Shown here: piece by piece, positions 40,318 to 50,013 of the stretch
Layout of the letters: each line of letters opens with the position of its first letter
Position numbering within the stretch: position 1 is the stretch's first letter
NCBI RefSeq assembly: GCF_950097975.1
Contig: NZ_CATNHF010000033.1
Span: 16,251 to 80,250 of the forward strand
Source of the DNA: Microbacterium sp. T2.11-28
Lineage (GTDB): Bacteria > Actinomycetota > Actinomycetes > Actinomycetales > Microbacteriaceae
Direction: 5' to 3'
Length of the DNA: 64,000 nt
The notes under the pieces: model-generated
Seen by the model: the letters and a program-made list of their open reading frames with translations, nothing else
The model's database searches: none
Told to the model about the DNA's origin: nothing
Program-made: the position numbers and the translations under genes

Positions 40318-42995
40318 CAGTCCTCCTCCGTTCGGAGCACGGTCGCGATCGAAGTCGTCCGCGCGCTGAGCACGCCCGCGATCACCGCGAGCGCCAGCGC
40401 GACGACCACGACGGCGATGAGGGCCCCGCTCAGCACGGGGTCGACGGTCAGCGACGGCTGGGCGCCGCCGCCGGTGAAGGGTCGCAGGTCGATCGACGCG
40501 ACGACCAGGAGCGGCAGCACCGCGCCGAGCACGATGCCGCCGACGAGGGCGGTGATACCGAGCGGCGCGAACTCCCAGGCGACGATGCCGCGACCGCGCG
40601 CGCGGTCGAGGCCCATCGTCCGAAGGAGCGCGATGACCCGCGAACGCGCGTCGCGCGAGACGCCGGCCACGAGCAGGAGCGCGATGACCGACAGCAGCGC
40701 CGCGACACCGAGCGCACCGAAGAGGACGACGCGCAGCGCCGTGACGGCGGGCGAGGCCTGGATCTCCGCCGTCGAGTCGGCGAGGATGCGCACCGTGTGG
40801 GTCTGGCCCACCGCCTCACTCAGCGCGGTGGCGACCGCCCGGGGGTCGGCGCCGTCGTCGAGGTCGACGAGCACGATGCGCGGGTGGAATCCGAAGCCCG
40901 TGAGGGCGGTGTAGTCGTCGACGTCGAGGACGACGAAGTCGCTGGTGCCCGCGACGCCCAGGAGCATCGGCAGCGTTCCCGCCACACGTGCCGGCCGATC
41001 CTGCACGGTCACGTCCGTCGTCCCCACCTCGCCGGCGATGGTCGAGGCGACGAGGACGTCCAGCGGGTCCGCCCCGGGGGTCACCGACGCGGGGAACGCG
41101 CCGACGAAACCCTCCTGGATGCCGGCGGTGCGCGCGGTGTCGGTGACGAAGGCGAGCACGCTGTCGCGCCCGTCCGGTCCCGCCACGGTGAGGAAGTCGC
41201 CACGGAGCAGGCCGCTCGCATCGGTCACCCCGTCCACCGCGCGGAGCCGTTCGATCGTCCCCTGGTCGAAGTACGGCCCCGCCAGCCGCACGTCGGCGCC
41301 GACGTCGCGCTGCGCGGCGACCACCGCACCGCGGTCGACGGTGGCCAGGACGACCGAGGAGAACACGGCGATCGCGACGGCGACCACCATCGCCAGCACG
41401 GCCGTCGTCCCGGCGGACGGATCGCGGAGGTTCCGGGCCGCGCCCACGAGGCCGACGACGCCCCGCCCCCGTCGCGAGGCGGCGAGCGCCGCGGCCAGCG
41501 GCACGGGGTGCAGGCGCACCACGATGAGCGCCAGGGCGACGGTGGCCAGCAGCGGTGCGGCGATCACGAGCGGATCGATCGTCGTGGTGTCCTCGCCGAT
41601 GCCGCGCACGAGCAGCTGGACGACCGCCGCGGCGGCGACGATCACCACCAGGAGCTCGGCCACCCGCGTCCACCGGCCGCGCGCGGGCGCGTCGAGGTCG
41701 GAGCGGCCCCGGGCGAGCAGGCCCGGGCGCAGCGTCGCGGCCAGAGCGACGCCCGGCGCGAGCCCGACGATGCCGGCGACGAGGGTCGGCAGCGGTCCGG
41801 CGTCGTACGGGGTGAGGAGCACCCCGGCGGCGGCCCCCGCGATCGCGGCCGGCGCCCCCAGCAGGAGGCCCTCCCCGAACAGCAGGCGGCGCAGCCGCGC
41901 GAGCGGCGCTCCCCGGGCCGACAGCAGCGCCAGGTCGGCACGCCGACGCCGGACGATCAGGGCGGCCGCGAGCACGATGAGCGCGACGCTGACGGCGAGC
42001 GGGCCGACCGCCGCGACCGCGAGGATCGCGCTGGCCGATCCCGCGCGCGCGAGCGCCGTCGAGAGCACCGCGACGAGGTCGGTGGACAGCCGCGTGCGCA
42101 GCTGACCGTCGTCGTCGAGAGGCAGGGACGCCGTGGTGGCGCCGCGCACCGCCGACAGCAGGTCCGACGGGTCCACCCCGCGGGCGCTGTCGGCGTCGAC
42201 GGGATACCAGAGGCTCAGCTGGGTGCGTCCGAACCGCTCGCTCTGGACGATGGTCACCCAGGTCGCCGGCGTCACCCACGCCGCGCTCGTGGCCGTCGGA
42301 CGCCGGTTGCCGTCGTCGTAGACGGACGCCGTGAGTCCGGTGATCAGATGCAGCCACCGGTCCGCGTCCGGATCGATCGCCTCCGCGATCCCCGACAGGA
42401 CGAAGGGCGCGCGGACCTCGCCGACCGGCCACCCCATCGTCTCGGCCGCCGCGGCCGTCAGGAGGATCGGGATGCCGCCCGATCCCGACCAGTCGCCCGG
42501 CCACTCCCCGTCGACGACGCGCAGGTGGGCGCCCGCGGCGGGTTCCGAGATGAGCTGGACGAACGGGAGCGGCAGGTCGGCCGACAGCCCGGACGGGTCG
42601 GCGGCGGCGCCGGCCATCAGGTACTCGGCGAACTCGGCCGGCGCGGTCAGCTCCGTCAGCACGGGGTCGAAGTCGCGCCGCGCCGTCTCGAGGTGCCCGG
42701 CGAGCGCGCCGAAGAGCTCGGGAGCGCCCGGGTCCCATCCCTCGGTGAGCGCGGCGTCGGGCGCCGGCCCGAACGCGGGGACGTTGATGGTCGATCCCGT
42801 CAGGTCGCGCGAGGTCGCGGCCACCCCGCCGATCTGGTGCGAGACCTCCGCGCGCACCACGCCCACGAGCGCGCGGGGCGCGGCGGCGATCACGAAAGCG
42901 GCGAGCACCGTGAGCGCGACGATCACGACCGCCGCGCTGCGCGGGGTCGCGAAGCGGCGGCGGGTGAGGGCGAACAGCCCCGCCGAGCGTGTCAT
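40317..42995 (-). CDS. FtsX-type ABC permease (large, two FtsX domains)
   Basis: An 892-residue membrane protein. N-terminal span at about 25-45 (AAVVIVALTVLAAFVIAAAP), a long extracytoplasmic region to about residue 310, three spans to about residue 420, a middle group, a second outer domain, then three more C-terminal spans (about 755-880) with the FtsX fingerprint RSRVIALLRTMGLDRARGR. The topology fits the MacB/FtsX mechanotransmission group, which moves substrates from the outer face or controls wall enzymes. It is the second of two such permeases, 25 bp downstream of the first. Cargo unknown. Confidence 0.88.
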   Translation of the reverse strand: MTRSAGLFALTRRRFATPRSAAVVIVALTVLAAFVIAAAPRALVGVVRAEVSHQIGGVAATSRDLTGSTINVPAFGPAPDAALTEGWDPGAPELFGALAGHLETARRDFDPVLTELTAPAEFAEYLMAGAAADPSGLSADLPLPFVQLISEPAAGAHLRVVDGEWPGDWSGSGGIPILLTAAAAETMGWPVGEVRAPFVLSGIAEAIDPDADRWLHLITGLTASVYDDGNRRPTATSAAWVTPATWVTIVQSERFGRTQLSLWYPVDADSARGVDPSDLLSAVRGATTASLPLDDDGQLRTRLSTDLVAVLSTALARAGSASAILAVAAVGPLAVSVALIVLAAALIVRRRRADLALLSARGAPLARLRRLLFGEGLLLGAPAAIAGAAAGVLLTPYDAGPLPTLVAGIVGLAPGVALAATLRPGLLARGRSDLDAPARGRWTRVAELLVVIVAAAAVVQLLVRGIGEDTTTIDPLVIAAPLLATVALALIVVRLHPVPLAAALAASRRGRGVVGLVGAARNLRDPSAGTTAVLAMVVAVAIAVFSSVVLATVDRGAVVAAQRDVGADVRLAGPYFDQGTIERLRAVDGVTDASGLLRGDFLTVAGPDGRDSVLAFVTDTARTAGIQEGFVGAFPASVTPGADPLDVLVASTIAGEVGTTDVTVQDRPARVAGTLPMLLGVAGTSDFVVLDVDDYTALTGFGFHPRIVLVDLDDGADPRAVATALSEAVGQTHTVRILADSTAEIQASPAVTALRVVLFGALGVAALLSVIALLLVAGVSRDARSRVIALLRTMGLDRARGRGIVAWEFAPLGITALVGGIVLGAVLPLLVVASIDLRPFTGGGAQPSLTVDPVLSGALIAVVVVALALAVIAGVLSARTTSIATVLRTEED

Positions 42996-43020
42996 CGCGT
43001 GCTCCTCATCGATCGGCCGC

Positions 43021-45702
43021 TCATTCGTCCTCCCGCAGGGCGGGGGCGAGCGTGCGCGGGACGCGGACCGAGGCGCTCACCGCGGCGCACACGAGCGCGA
43101 TCGCGCCCACCGCGACGGCGAGCTCCGCCGCCGGCCACACGAGCGGGACGGGGTAGGCGTCCGGCACCGTGCCGTAGGCGGCGCGCACCAGCGTCGGCAC
43201 CACGAGCCAGGCCGTCGCGATGCCCGCGGCCACGCCGCCGAGCACGCCCAGCGCGAGCGCGAAGAGGTCCTCCGCCGTCCGGGTGGCGGCGGCGCGGCGG
43301 CGGCCGAGACCCATCACCGCGAGCAGGGCGAGCTCCCGGGTGTCGGCACGGGAGCGCGTTCTGCGCAGGGCGAGCACCACGACGGCGAGCACCAGTCCCC
43401 CCGCGGCGGCGAGGCCGAAGCCCCAGGCCGTCGCGGCCGCCGCCTCGCCCTGCCGCGGGTCGGCGACGAGCACGGTGGCGCCGGGGTTCGCGTCGGCGAT
43501 CGCCCCGGCGACGGCATCCGGCGCGTCGGCCCGCGCCCAGAGCTGGTTGGGGACGATGGGGGTGGCCGCGAGGAGCCGCAGCGTCCCGAGGTCGGCGAGG
43601 AGGCCCTGCCCCGCGGGCGTGCCGGGAAGCACCGGCACGACCCCCGCCACCACGACGTCCGCCTCGAAGTCGGGCCCGTCGAACTCCAGCGCGATGGTGT
43701 CGCCGGGGGCGAGGCTCAGGTCGTCGGCCAGCGCCGAGGTGATCACGATCGGCGCCGCGGCGGGGACGCCGGGCGCGATGACGCTCGTCACCAGACCGTC
43801 CCCGGTGCTGTCGAAGGCCGGCGCGAACACGATGCCGCCGGCGATCTCGACGCTTCCGGCGGTGCCGGGCGCGGGCGACATCGTCGAGAGGTCGAGGGGT
43901 TCGCCGCCGCTCACGACGTCCGAGAGCACGACCGTGCCCTCCGCGCCCCACCACGCGGGCCAGACCTCGATCGCCAGGAGCGACCAGGTCTGCTCGCCGG
44001 GGAGCGGGATGCGTTCGCGGATGCGGGGGTCGGTCACCGGCGGCACGAACTCCTCCCCACCCTCACCGCCAGAGCCCGCGTCGCCGTTGACGAAACCGTA
44101 CGTGAAGGTCGTCCCCGCGTCGGAGCGGAAGGTCAGCTGGACGTTGACCAGCAGCGGCTCCGGCTGGAACTGCTCGCCGTCCACTCCGATCGGCGGCGGC
44201 GGGGGCGCCGTCACGACCAGCTCGAGGTCGTCGCCGGCGAGCGGGATGCCGGCGTCCGGGAGCCGGATGGCCTCGCCGATGGCGGCGGGGTCGATCGTCC
44301 CGCCGCCGTTGAGCAGGACGTCGCCGACCGCACCGCCGTCGATGGCGACCACCGGGATGCGCGCGCCCGGGCCGATGGCCGTGAATCCGCGTGCCGCGGC
44401 GGTGGCGCGGGCACCGGCCTCCGTCGCGGTGACGGCGATGTCGGCGGCAGACAGGGTCTCGGGGATCGTCGTCACCCGCACATCGGCGCCGACGCGCAGC
44501 GCCTCGGGCGCGTCGCCGAGCGCACGGGTGGTGCCGAGGTAGGCGCCGGCGACGGTCGCGGTGCCGACGGCGAAGGCGACGACCGTGATGGGCAGCGCAT
44601 GGCGGCCGGGACGTCGTGAGGCCAGGCGCAGCGGCGTGATCGGCTGCACGCCACGGGTGGCGGCGAGCGCTGCGGCGATCCCGCGCGCCACCGGGGTCGC
44701 CACGAGCACGGCGAGCAGGGCGGCCAGGGCCAGCACGAGCGCCGGCGCGATCGCGACGAGGGGGTCCAGGATCGCGGTGCCGTCGCCGCGGGCGACGACG
44801 GGCGACCCCGACTGCGCGAACTGCCAGGCCGCCAGGCCGGTGACCACCGCCAGGACCACCGCCACGGCCGCCGCGGCGGCCAGCTGCGCGCGTCCGGGGC
44901 GGCGGTCGGCTGTGCGCGCCGTCACGACGACGGCGACGAGCGTGGCGGCCAGTGCGACGCCCGCGGCGCCGACGGCGGCGAAGAGGAGGCCCGGATGCGG
45001 GAGCCCTGCGAGGTGGGCGACGGCGAGGACGACGCCGGCTCCGGCGAGCGATCCCGCGGAGGAGACGGCGGCCGTCTCGGCGCCGCTCAGCGCGGCCAGG
45101 CTACGGGCGCGTGCGCCGCGGGCACGCAGCAGCAGCGACTCGCCCGACCGGGCACGCACGGGTTCGAGGGCGACCGCGCCGACGACCACGACGGTGAGCA
45201 GGCCGAGGAACCCGATCGCAACGGCGGTCGGTCCGCGCCGGGCCTGCAGGCCGTCGGCGATCGAGCCCAGCGTCGCAGGGAGGCCGCCGGCCACCTGCAC
45301 GCGGGCACCGACCGCCTCGCGCGCTTCGGACGGCAGCTCGCGGAGCGCGCCGATCAGCGAGACGACGTCGTCGCCGGTCACCCGTGCGGGATCCGGGGTG
45401 ATCGTGACGACGCCCTCGGACTCGGTGACGGTGACCGCCGGCGCGCCGTGCGCCGCAAGGGTCTGCCGGACGGCATCCGCGAGCCCGTCGTCGCCCCCGT
45501 CGGCGACGCTCACCACGGCCTGCCCGCGCAGCCCGTCCGCCGCCCCGAGGGCGGCGCGCACGTCCTGCGCCTCGACGGCGCGGAGGGCGACCGCCATGCC
45601 GACGATCAGTCCCGCGGCGACCCCGGTGACGATCAGGAGGGTCACCAGCGCGGGAAGCGCGGCCCGTGCCCGGGCGAGCGCGAAACGGCGGCCGCCGATC
45701 AC
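43021..45702 (-). CDS. FtsX-type ABC permease (first of the operon)
   Basis: An 893-residue permease, paired with the next gene. N-terminal span about 15-38, extracytoplasmic domain to about 170, then spans near 165-190 and 215-300, a second outer domain (about 430-700, Pro-rich VVTAPPPPPIGVDGEQ), and C-terminal spans with RELALLAVMGLGRRRAA, an FtsX-domain motif. GTG 45702 has GGGAG upstream; the frame is open to 47061, but that part is antisense to or overlaps the glycan gene. Two large permeases with low mutual similarity and two ATPases suggest a heteromeric exporter or a wall-remodelling complex. No lipoprotein or membrane-fusion partner is adjacent. Confidence 0.87.
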   Translation of the reverse strand: MIGGRRFALARARAALPALVTLLIVTGVAAGLIVGMAVALRAVEAQDVRAALGAADGLRGQAVVSVADGGDDGLADAVRQTLAAHGAPAVTVTESEGVVTITPDPARVTGDDVVSLIGALRELPSEAREAVGARVQVAGGLPATLGSIADGLQARRGPTAVAIGFLGLLTVVVVGAVALEPVRARSGESLLLRARGARARSLAALSGAETAAVSSAGSLAGAGVVLAVAHLAGLPHPGLLFAAVGAAGVALAATLVAVVVTARTADRRPGRAQLAAAAAVAVVLAVVTGLAAWQFAQSGSPVVARGDGTAILDPLVAIAPALVLALAALLAVLVATPVARGIAAALAATRGVQPITPLRLASRRPGRHALPITVVAFAVGTATVAGAYLGTTRALGDAPEALRVGADVRVTTIPETLSAADIAVTATEAGARATAAARGFTAIGPGARIPVVAIDGGAVGDVLLNGGGTIDPAAIGEAIRLPDAGIPLAGDDLELVVTAPPPPPIGVDGEQFQPEPLLVNVQLTFRSDAGTTFTYGFVNGDAGSGGEGGEEFVPPVTDPRIRERIPLPGEQTWSLLAIEVWPAWWGAEGTVVLSDVVSGGEPLDLSTMSPAPGTAGSVEIAGGIVFAPAFDSTGDGLVTSVIAPGVPAAAPIVITSALADDLSLAPGDTIALEFDGPDFEADVVVAGVVPVLPGTPAGQGLLADLGTLRLLAATPIVPNQLWARADAPDAVAGAIADANPGATVLVADPRQGEAAAATAWGFGLAAAGGLVLAVVVLALRRTRSRADTRELALLAVMGLGRRRAAATRTAEDLFALALGVLGGVAAGIATAWLVVPTLVRAAYGTVPDAYPVPLVWPAAELAVAVGAIALVCAAVSASVRVPRTLAPALREDE

Positions 45703-45797
45703 TCCGCGCTCCCGTCCGTCACATCTGCACCCTAACGGACCCGCGCACCGCGGCCCGGCGGCGGCTTGTGTTCTCCGCTGCGCAGGTGTCGCGCGGG

Positions 45798-47033
45798 CTA
45801 CGCCGTGACCGCGTCGGCCGCGCGGTGCGGCCCAGGACGAGCGGGGTTCCGGCCGAACACGCGCTCGACCGCCTCGAGGAACGCGGTGCCGTTCACGGTG
45901 TCGGGGAGGAGGTAGGACCCCTCCGTCCACTCGTTCCAGGCGTTGATCGTGAGGAACGGGTTCTCGCGCGGACGATCCTCGAGGAACGCCGCCGCACGCC
46001 GCAGCCCCCGCTCGAACTCCTCCGGCGACGGGTCGTACACGGGGATCCAGGGGTAGGGGCCCTCGACGAACTCCGCGTCCTGGTTCGTGCGCGGCGACGA
46101 GTCCCAGCCGACCGTGACATTCGGGCTGAACGGGAGGGGAAGGGATGCCGCGTACCGCTCGTAGTCCGCGAACGCCGCCTCTTCGACCGCGCTCCACGAC
46201 GAGGTCGGGAAGGGCAGCCCGCCGGGCGCGACGTGGTGGATCCAGACGTACGAGCCGGCCGAGGCGAACCCCAGGTCGGCGACCAGGGCGGCCGGATCCT
46301 CGACGGTGACACCGCCCGGCAGGAACTCGAAGCCCCAGACGATCGCGTCGAGATGCACCCCGGGGAACCCGGCCGCGCGGGCGCGGGCGTCGAAGGACTC
46401 CAGCGCCGCCTTCGCCTCGGCGACCCCGCCGAGGCCCTCCACGAGCGAACCGATCTCGTAGACCGAGAACCAGGGCTTCCCGTCGATCTTGAGGTAGCCC
46501 GGCAGGGGGAAGTACGTCTCGACGACGTGATCGACCATGCGATCGAACGCCGCCTTGTCGATGCCGCCGCGCTTGAGGATCGGCTTCTGCGGGTCGCGGT
46601 CGACCGAGGGGAAGATATTCGTCAGGTTGTGGTTTGCCCACATGAGCGAGAACACGACGTCGTCTCGGCGGCTCGCGCGGAGGAACCCCTCGTCGAGCGC
46701 GCGGTCGAGGTAGGGCCCGTCGTCGTACCAGTAGAAGTCGAAGACGAAGCCGTCGACGCCGTAGCGGGTGGCCAGATCGATCTGCCGGTCGAACACAGCG
46801 GGCTCCGACTCGTCGAGCGGTCCACCCGCGGGCACGCGCGGCTGACGGTGACCGTCGAAGCGGGGCCGCGCGTCGGCGAGGAGCTGCCATTCGTTCCAGT
46901 CGGCGCCGAACCATTCGGCGTTGCGGGCATCCTGGTGCCAGCTCGGGAAGTAGTAGGCGAGGACGGTCGGACGGGTCACGTAAGGCTCCAAAGCGGTCGG
47001 GGCGGGGTGGGACGGAGGGTGCGCGGACGACAT
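45798..47033 (-). CDS. WbsX/GH99-like glycoside hydrolase-type protein
   Basis: A 411-residue soluble protein of the WbsX (GH99-like) family. Recognisable blocks: VLAYYFPSWHQDARNAEWFG at the start, YGVDGFVFDFYWYDDGPYLDRALDE, LMWANHN, a central LPGYLKIDGKPWFSVYEIGSL and the hallmark INAWNEWTEGSYLLPD near the C-terminus. GH99 enzymes are endo-alpha-mannosidases; WbsX relatives are found in polysaccharide clusters and their activity is largely inferred. No signal peptide, so it should act in the cytoplasm after import. ATG 47033 overlaps the ATPase stop (TGATG). It ends the LacI-controlled operon. Confidence 0.85.
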   Translation of the reverse strand: MSSAHPPSHPAPTALEPYVTRPTVLAYYFPSWHQDARNAEWFGADWNEWQLLADARPRFDGHRQPRVPAGGPLDESEPAVFDRQIDLATRYGVDGFVFDFYWYDDGPYLDRALDEGFLRASRRDDVVFSLMWANHNLTNIFPSVDRDPQKPILKRGGIDKAAFDRMVDHVVETYFPLPGYLKIDGKPWFSVYEIGSLVEGLGGVAEAKAALESFDARARAAGFPGVHLDAIVWGFEFLPGGVTVEDPAALVADLGFASAGSYVWIHHVAPGGLPFPTSSWSAVEEAAFADYERYAASLPLPFSPNVTVGWDSSPRTNQDAEFVEGPYPWIPVYDPSPEEFERGLRRAAAFLEDRPRENPFLTINAWNEWTEGSYLLPDTVNGTAFLEAVERVFGRNPARPGPHRAADAVTA

Positions 47034-47797
47034 CAGACGGATGCCGGGCTCTCGTCGCCATACACGATGAGGCGCACGATCCCGTCCACGGTCGTCAGAG
47101 CCTTGTCGCGGATGCCGGCGATGGATCCGAGCCGCATAGCCAGGAAGCGATCGGTGATGTCCCACACCTGCTGGAGGTTGTGGCTGACGATGATGACCGA
47201 CGTGCCGGCATCCTTCAGCCGCTGGACCACATCCAGCACGCGACGGGACTCCTGTACGCCGAGCGCGGCGGTCGGCTCGTCGAGGATCACGACGTCGGGT
47301 CCGTGCAGCAGGACGCGGGCGATGGCCACCGCCTGCCGCTGGCCGCCGGAGAGATAGCTCACCGGCACCCGGACGCTCGGAAGGTTCATCGTCAGCTCGG
47401 CCAGGACGCGCTCCGACTCGACGAGCATGCGCTTGCGATCCACGAAGGGCCCCCGGCGCAGCTCGCGGCCGAGGAACAGGTTGGCTGCGACGTCGCGCGT
47501 GTCGACGAGGGAGAGGTCCTGGTAGACCGTGGCGATGCCGGAGTTCAGCGCCACGGTCGGGCTGCTGAGCGAGACCTCCTCGCCCTTCACCTCGACGCGG
47601 CCACCGGCGTCGGGCGCGTAGACGCCCGACAGGACCTTCATGAGGGTCGATTTGCCGGCGCCGTTGTCGCCGACGACGGACAGCACCTCGCCGGGCATGA
47701 GCTCGAACGAGACGCCGCGGAGAGCCTGCACGTGCCCGAAGGTCTTGCGGACGTCGACCACCGACAGGGCCGGGGTCGTGAGGGTCAGGTCTGTCAT
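47033..47797 (-). CDS. Sugar ABC transporter ATP-binding protein (single-domain, CUT2 type)
   Basis: A 254-residue ATPase with one nucleotide-binding domain: Walker A GDNGAGKST, signature LSGGQRQA, Walker B DVVILDEPTAALG, switch IIVSHN. The GDNGAGKS form and TPALSVVDVRKTFGHVQALRGVSFEL start place it with CUT2 (ribose/fructose-type) importers. RbsA proteins have two fused domains; this short single-domain form is the FrcA-like variety. It overlaps the permease gene by 4 bp (ATGA). Together with the RbsC-like permease and the binding protein it completes one importer. Confidence 0.92.
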   Translation of the reverse strand: MTDLTLTTPALSVVDVRKTFGHVQALRGVSFELMPGEVLSVVGDNGAGKSTLMKVLSGVYAPDAGGRVEVKGEEVSLSSPTVALNSGIATVYQDLSLVDTRDVAANLFLGRELRRGPFVDRKRMLVESERVLAELTMNLPSVRVPVSYLSGGQRQAVAIARVLLHGPDVVILDEPTAALGVQESRRVLDVVQRLKDAGTSVIIVSHNLQQVWDITDRFLAMRLGSIAGIRDKALTTVDGIVRLIVYGDESPASV

Positions 47798-48813
47798 CGC
47801 AGCCTCCTCTTGAAGGCGAGGGCGCCGAGCACCACCGCGAGTACGAACACCGCGCCACGGATCGTGGCCTGGATGTAGCTGTCGACCGACAGGAGGGTCA
47901 GGCCGTTGTTGAGGACGCCGATCAGCACGACCCCCGCGAGCGTCCGCTCGATCCGACCCGCACCCCCGGAGAGTCCGATGCCGCCGAGCAGAACGGCGGT
48001 GAGGACGTCGAACTCCGCCCCGGTTCCGAAGAAAGGTCCGCCGGCGCCCGCGCGGCCCGCAGTGATGACGCCGGCGACGGCGGCCGCCGCCGCGGTCAGC
48101 AGGAAGGTGCCGCGGTAGACGAGGTTCACGTTGATCCCCGCGCGGAGGGCCGCGCTCGCGTTGCCGCCGACGGCGTACACGTGCCAGCCGCCGCGCGTGC
48201 GTGTCAGATAGAGGTAGAGGACGGCGAAGACGATCACCAGCAGGTAGATCGGGACGGGGATGCCGAGCGGACGGCTGTTGATGAAGGCCTGGAGTCCTCC
48301 CCCGGTCATCGTCACCGTCTGTCCGGAGGTGACGGTGGCCGAGATGCCCTTCAGGGTGAGCGCCATCGCGAGCGTGACGATGATCGAGTTGATCCCGAGA
48401 TCGACCACGAGCGCTCCGTTGACCAGACCCACGACGAGCGCGACGCCGATCGCGACGAGGACGGCGACCGGCGTCGGCAGGCCGAACTCCTCGACCGACA
48501 GGGCCGTGACGACCGCGCTCAGGCCGAGGATCGCACCGATGCTGAGGTCGAGCTGTCCGGCGATGAGCCCGACGGTGATGGCGGCGGCCATGACACCCGA
48601 GATCGACACCGCGAGGCCGATGTTGATGAGGTTCTGCGGGGTGAGGAAGTAGGGCGACGCGAGCGAGAAGAAGACGATGAGTCCGCCGAGGGCGACGAAC
48701 ATGCCGTACTCGAGGAGGAGGTCGCCGATGAGGCGGCCGACGCTCCGACGGGGGGCGACGGGGGGTGCCCCCGCGACATCAGTCGCGGGGGCACCGACGG
48801 CGTGCTGGGTCAT
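47794..48813 (-). CDS. Sugar ABC transporter permease (RbsC-like)
   Basis: A 339-residue permease of the CUT2/branched-chain type with about nine to ten spans. Family blocks: INIGLAVSISGVMAAAITVGLIAGQLDLSIGAILGLS and a conserved NSIIVTLAMALTLKGISATVT stretch, then YAVGGNASAALRAGINVN, the last being a signature of RbsC-type proteins. ATG 48813 overlaps the binding-protein stop (TGATG); a GTG directly upstream in frame is possible but would overlap further. One permease gene is the norm for CUT2 importers (homodimer). Confidence 0.93.
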   Translation of the reverse strand: MTQHAVGAPATDVAGAPPVAPRRSVGRLIGDLLLEYGMFVALGGLIVFFSLASPYFLTPQNLINIGLAVSISGVMAAAITVGLIAGQLDLSIGAILGLSAVVTALSVEEFGLPTPVAVLVAIGVALVVGLVNGALVVDLGINSIIVTLAMALTLKGISATVTSGQTVTMTGGGLQAFINSRPLGIPVPIYLLVIVFAVLYLYLTRTRGGWHVYAVGGNASAALRAGINVNLVYRGTFLLTAAAAAVAGVITAGRAGAGGPFFGTGAEFDVLTAVLLGGIGLSGGAGRIERTLAGVVLIGVLNNGLTLLSVDSYIQATIRGAVFVLAVVLGALAFKRRLR

Positions 48814-49901
48814 CACTCGTCTTCCGGGTAGAACTCGTCGACGTTGTCGGCTGTGAGGACGCGGGTGACCTCGTACGCGCCGAACGACTCGCCCAGGTGG
48901 GTGGCGATGGCCGCCTCGACCCAGTTCCAGCCCTCCGAGTACGGCTGGTAGTCGATCGAGCCGATCAGGATGTCGGCGTTGGCCGGGTCGCGGAGGGCCG
49001 CGCGCGATGTGGCGTCGCCGCCGCTGGCGATCGCGACGACGTCATCGCCGCGGTCGGCGGAACGTGCGGCGTTGACCGCGCCGACGACGGGTGCGTCGCC
49101 GTAGGACACCACGACGACGGCCGCATCGGGGTGCGCCGTCAGGAAGTCGGCGACCATGTTTGCAGCGTCGGTCGTCGGGTCGGACGATGCGGGCGGCTCG
49201 AGGCGGAACGTCGCCGACTCGTCGATGCCGAACTGCGCGATCGCCTCGTCGAACGAGGCCTGCACCCGGGCGTCGCACGGCGCGCAGCTGGCCGCCGTGA
49301 TCCCCGCGACGAGCAGCTCTTTGCCCGCCCAGTCACCGGCGACCCGCTCCTTCACGAGGTCGGCGATCGTGGTGACGGCCAGGATGCCCACCTGCTCGTC
49401 GGAGACGCCGAAGTCCACCGCCCCCTCCAGTCCGCCGTCGATGAGCACGACCTTCGACCCGTTGGCGGTCGCCGCCTGCACGGTGGTCTCGTTCATCGCG
49501 CCGCCGCCGCTGCCGACGACGACCGGCTGCTTGACCGACTGCTGCTCGTAGGCCGCGAGGGCCTCCTCGTACTTGAACTCGAGGTCGGACTCGCTGAGGG
49601 TCACGCCGTAGAACTCCGCGGCATCCTTCATCCCCTGCGACCACGCCGCGAAGAACGCGTAGCTCTGTCCAGGGTTCAGGAACGCGAGCTGGAGGTCGTC
49701 GATGTCCTTGGGGACGGCGAACAGCGGCACGACCGCGTACGGGCCGGTCGCCTCGGCGACCTCCTCCGCCGTCCAGGTGCCGCTCTCCGACGGGGTGGTC
49801 GTCTCGGGGTCGGCGGATGCCGAACACCCCACGACCGATGCGAGCAGCAGTGATGCGGCGATGCCCAGCGCTGCTGCGCGGGGTCCTCGTCTTGCTTCCA
49901 C
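48813..49901 (-). CDS. Sugar ABC transporter substrate-binding lipoprotein (periplasmic-binding-protein-4 type)
   Basis: A 362-residue lipoprotein. Signal peptide with lipobox VVGC (Cys at about residue 26). The mature part follows the type-I periplasmic-binding-protein fold: FLNPGQSYAFFAAWSQGMKDAAEFYG, QQSVKQPVVVGSGGGAMNETTVQAA, VVLIDGGLEGAVDFGVSDEQVG and a second lobe with DAAVVVVSYGDAPVVGAVNAA. Two cysteines in AASCAPCDARVQ are unusual in this group and could form a disulfide. GTG 49901 has AAGGAGG, the strongest ribosome site in this operon. It is the first gene after the LacI-type operator, followed by permease, ATPase and WbsX-like enzyme. Ligand unknown; the context suggests a plant or microbial glycan fragment. 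Confidence 0.92.
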   Translation of the reverse strand: MEARRGPRAAALGIAASLLLASVVGCSASADPETTTPSESGTWTAEEVAEATGPYAVVPLFAVPKDIDDLQLAFLNPGQSYAFFAAWSQGMKDAAEFYGVTLSESDLEFKYEEALAAYEQQSVKQPVVVGSGGGAMNETTVQAATANGSKVVLIDGGLEGAVDFGVSDEQVGILAVTTIADLVKERVAGDWAGKELLVAGITAASCAPCDARVQASFDEAIAQFGIDESATFRLEPPASSDPTTDAANMVADFLTAHPDAAVVVVSYGDAPVVGAVNAARSADRGDDVVAIASGGDATSRAALRDPANADILIGSIDYQPYSEGWNWVEAAIATHLGESFGAYEVTRVLTADNVDEFYPEDE

Positions 49902-49940
49902 GGAGTCCTCCTTGACGTCAAGCTGTGGTTCGGGTCTGGC

Positions 49941-49999
49941 AAAGTGAACCGTTTCACTTTTCGTTGGCGATATTAGTCACGGCGCGTTCGCCATGTCAA
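49941..49999 (-). promoter_or_regulatory. Sigma-70 promoter and LacI-type operator of the glycan importer operon
   Basis: Minus-strand reading: TTGACA (49994-49999), 18-bp spacer, TAATAT (49970-49975), then a 20-bp palindrome with one mismatched pair, AAAGTGAACCGTTTCACTTT on the plus strand (49941-49960), 9 bp after the -10 element. The operator would cover the first transcribed bases. It ends 39 bp before the binding-protein start. Confidence 0.85.
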
Positions 50000-50013
50000 C
50001 GTCGGGGTTCCGG

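Noticed and set aside
43021..47061. Single 1346-residue protein joining FtsX with upstream sequence
   Set aside because: The first 450 residues are Arg/Pro nonsense antisense-frame over the WbsX-like gene; a GTG with ribosome site at 45702 gives a normal FtsX-type protein.
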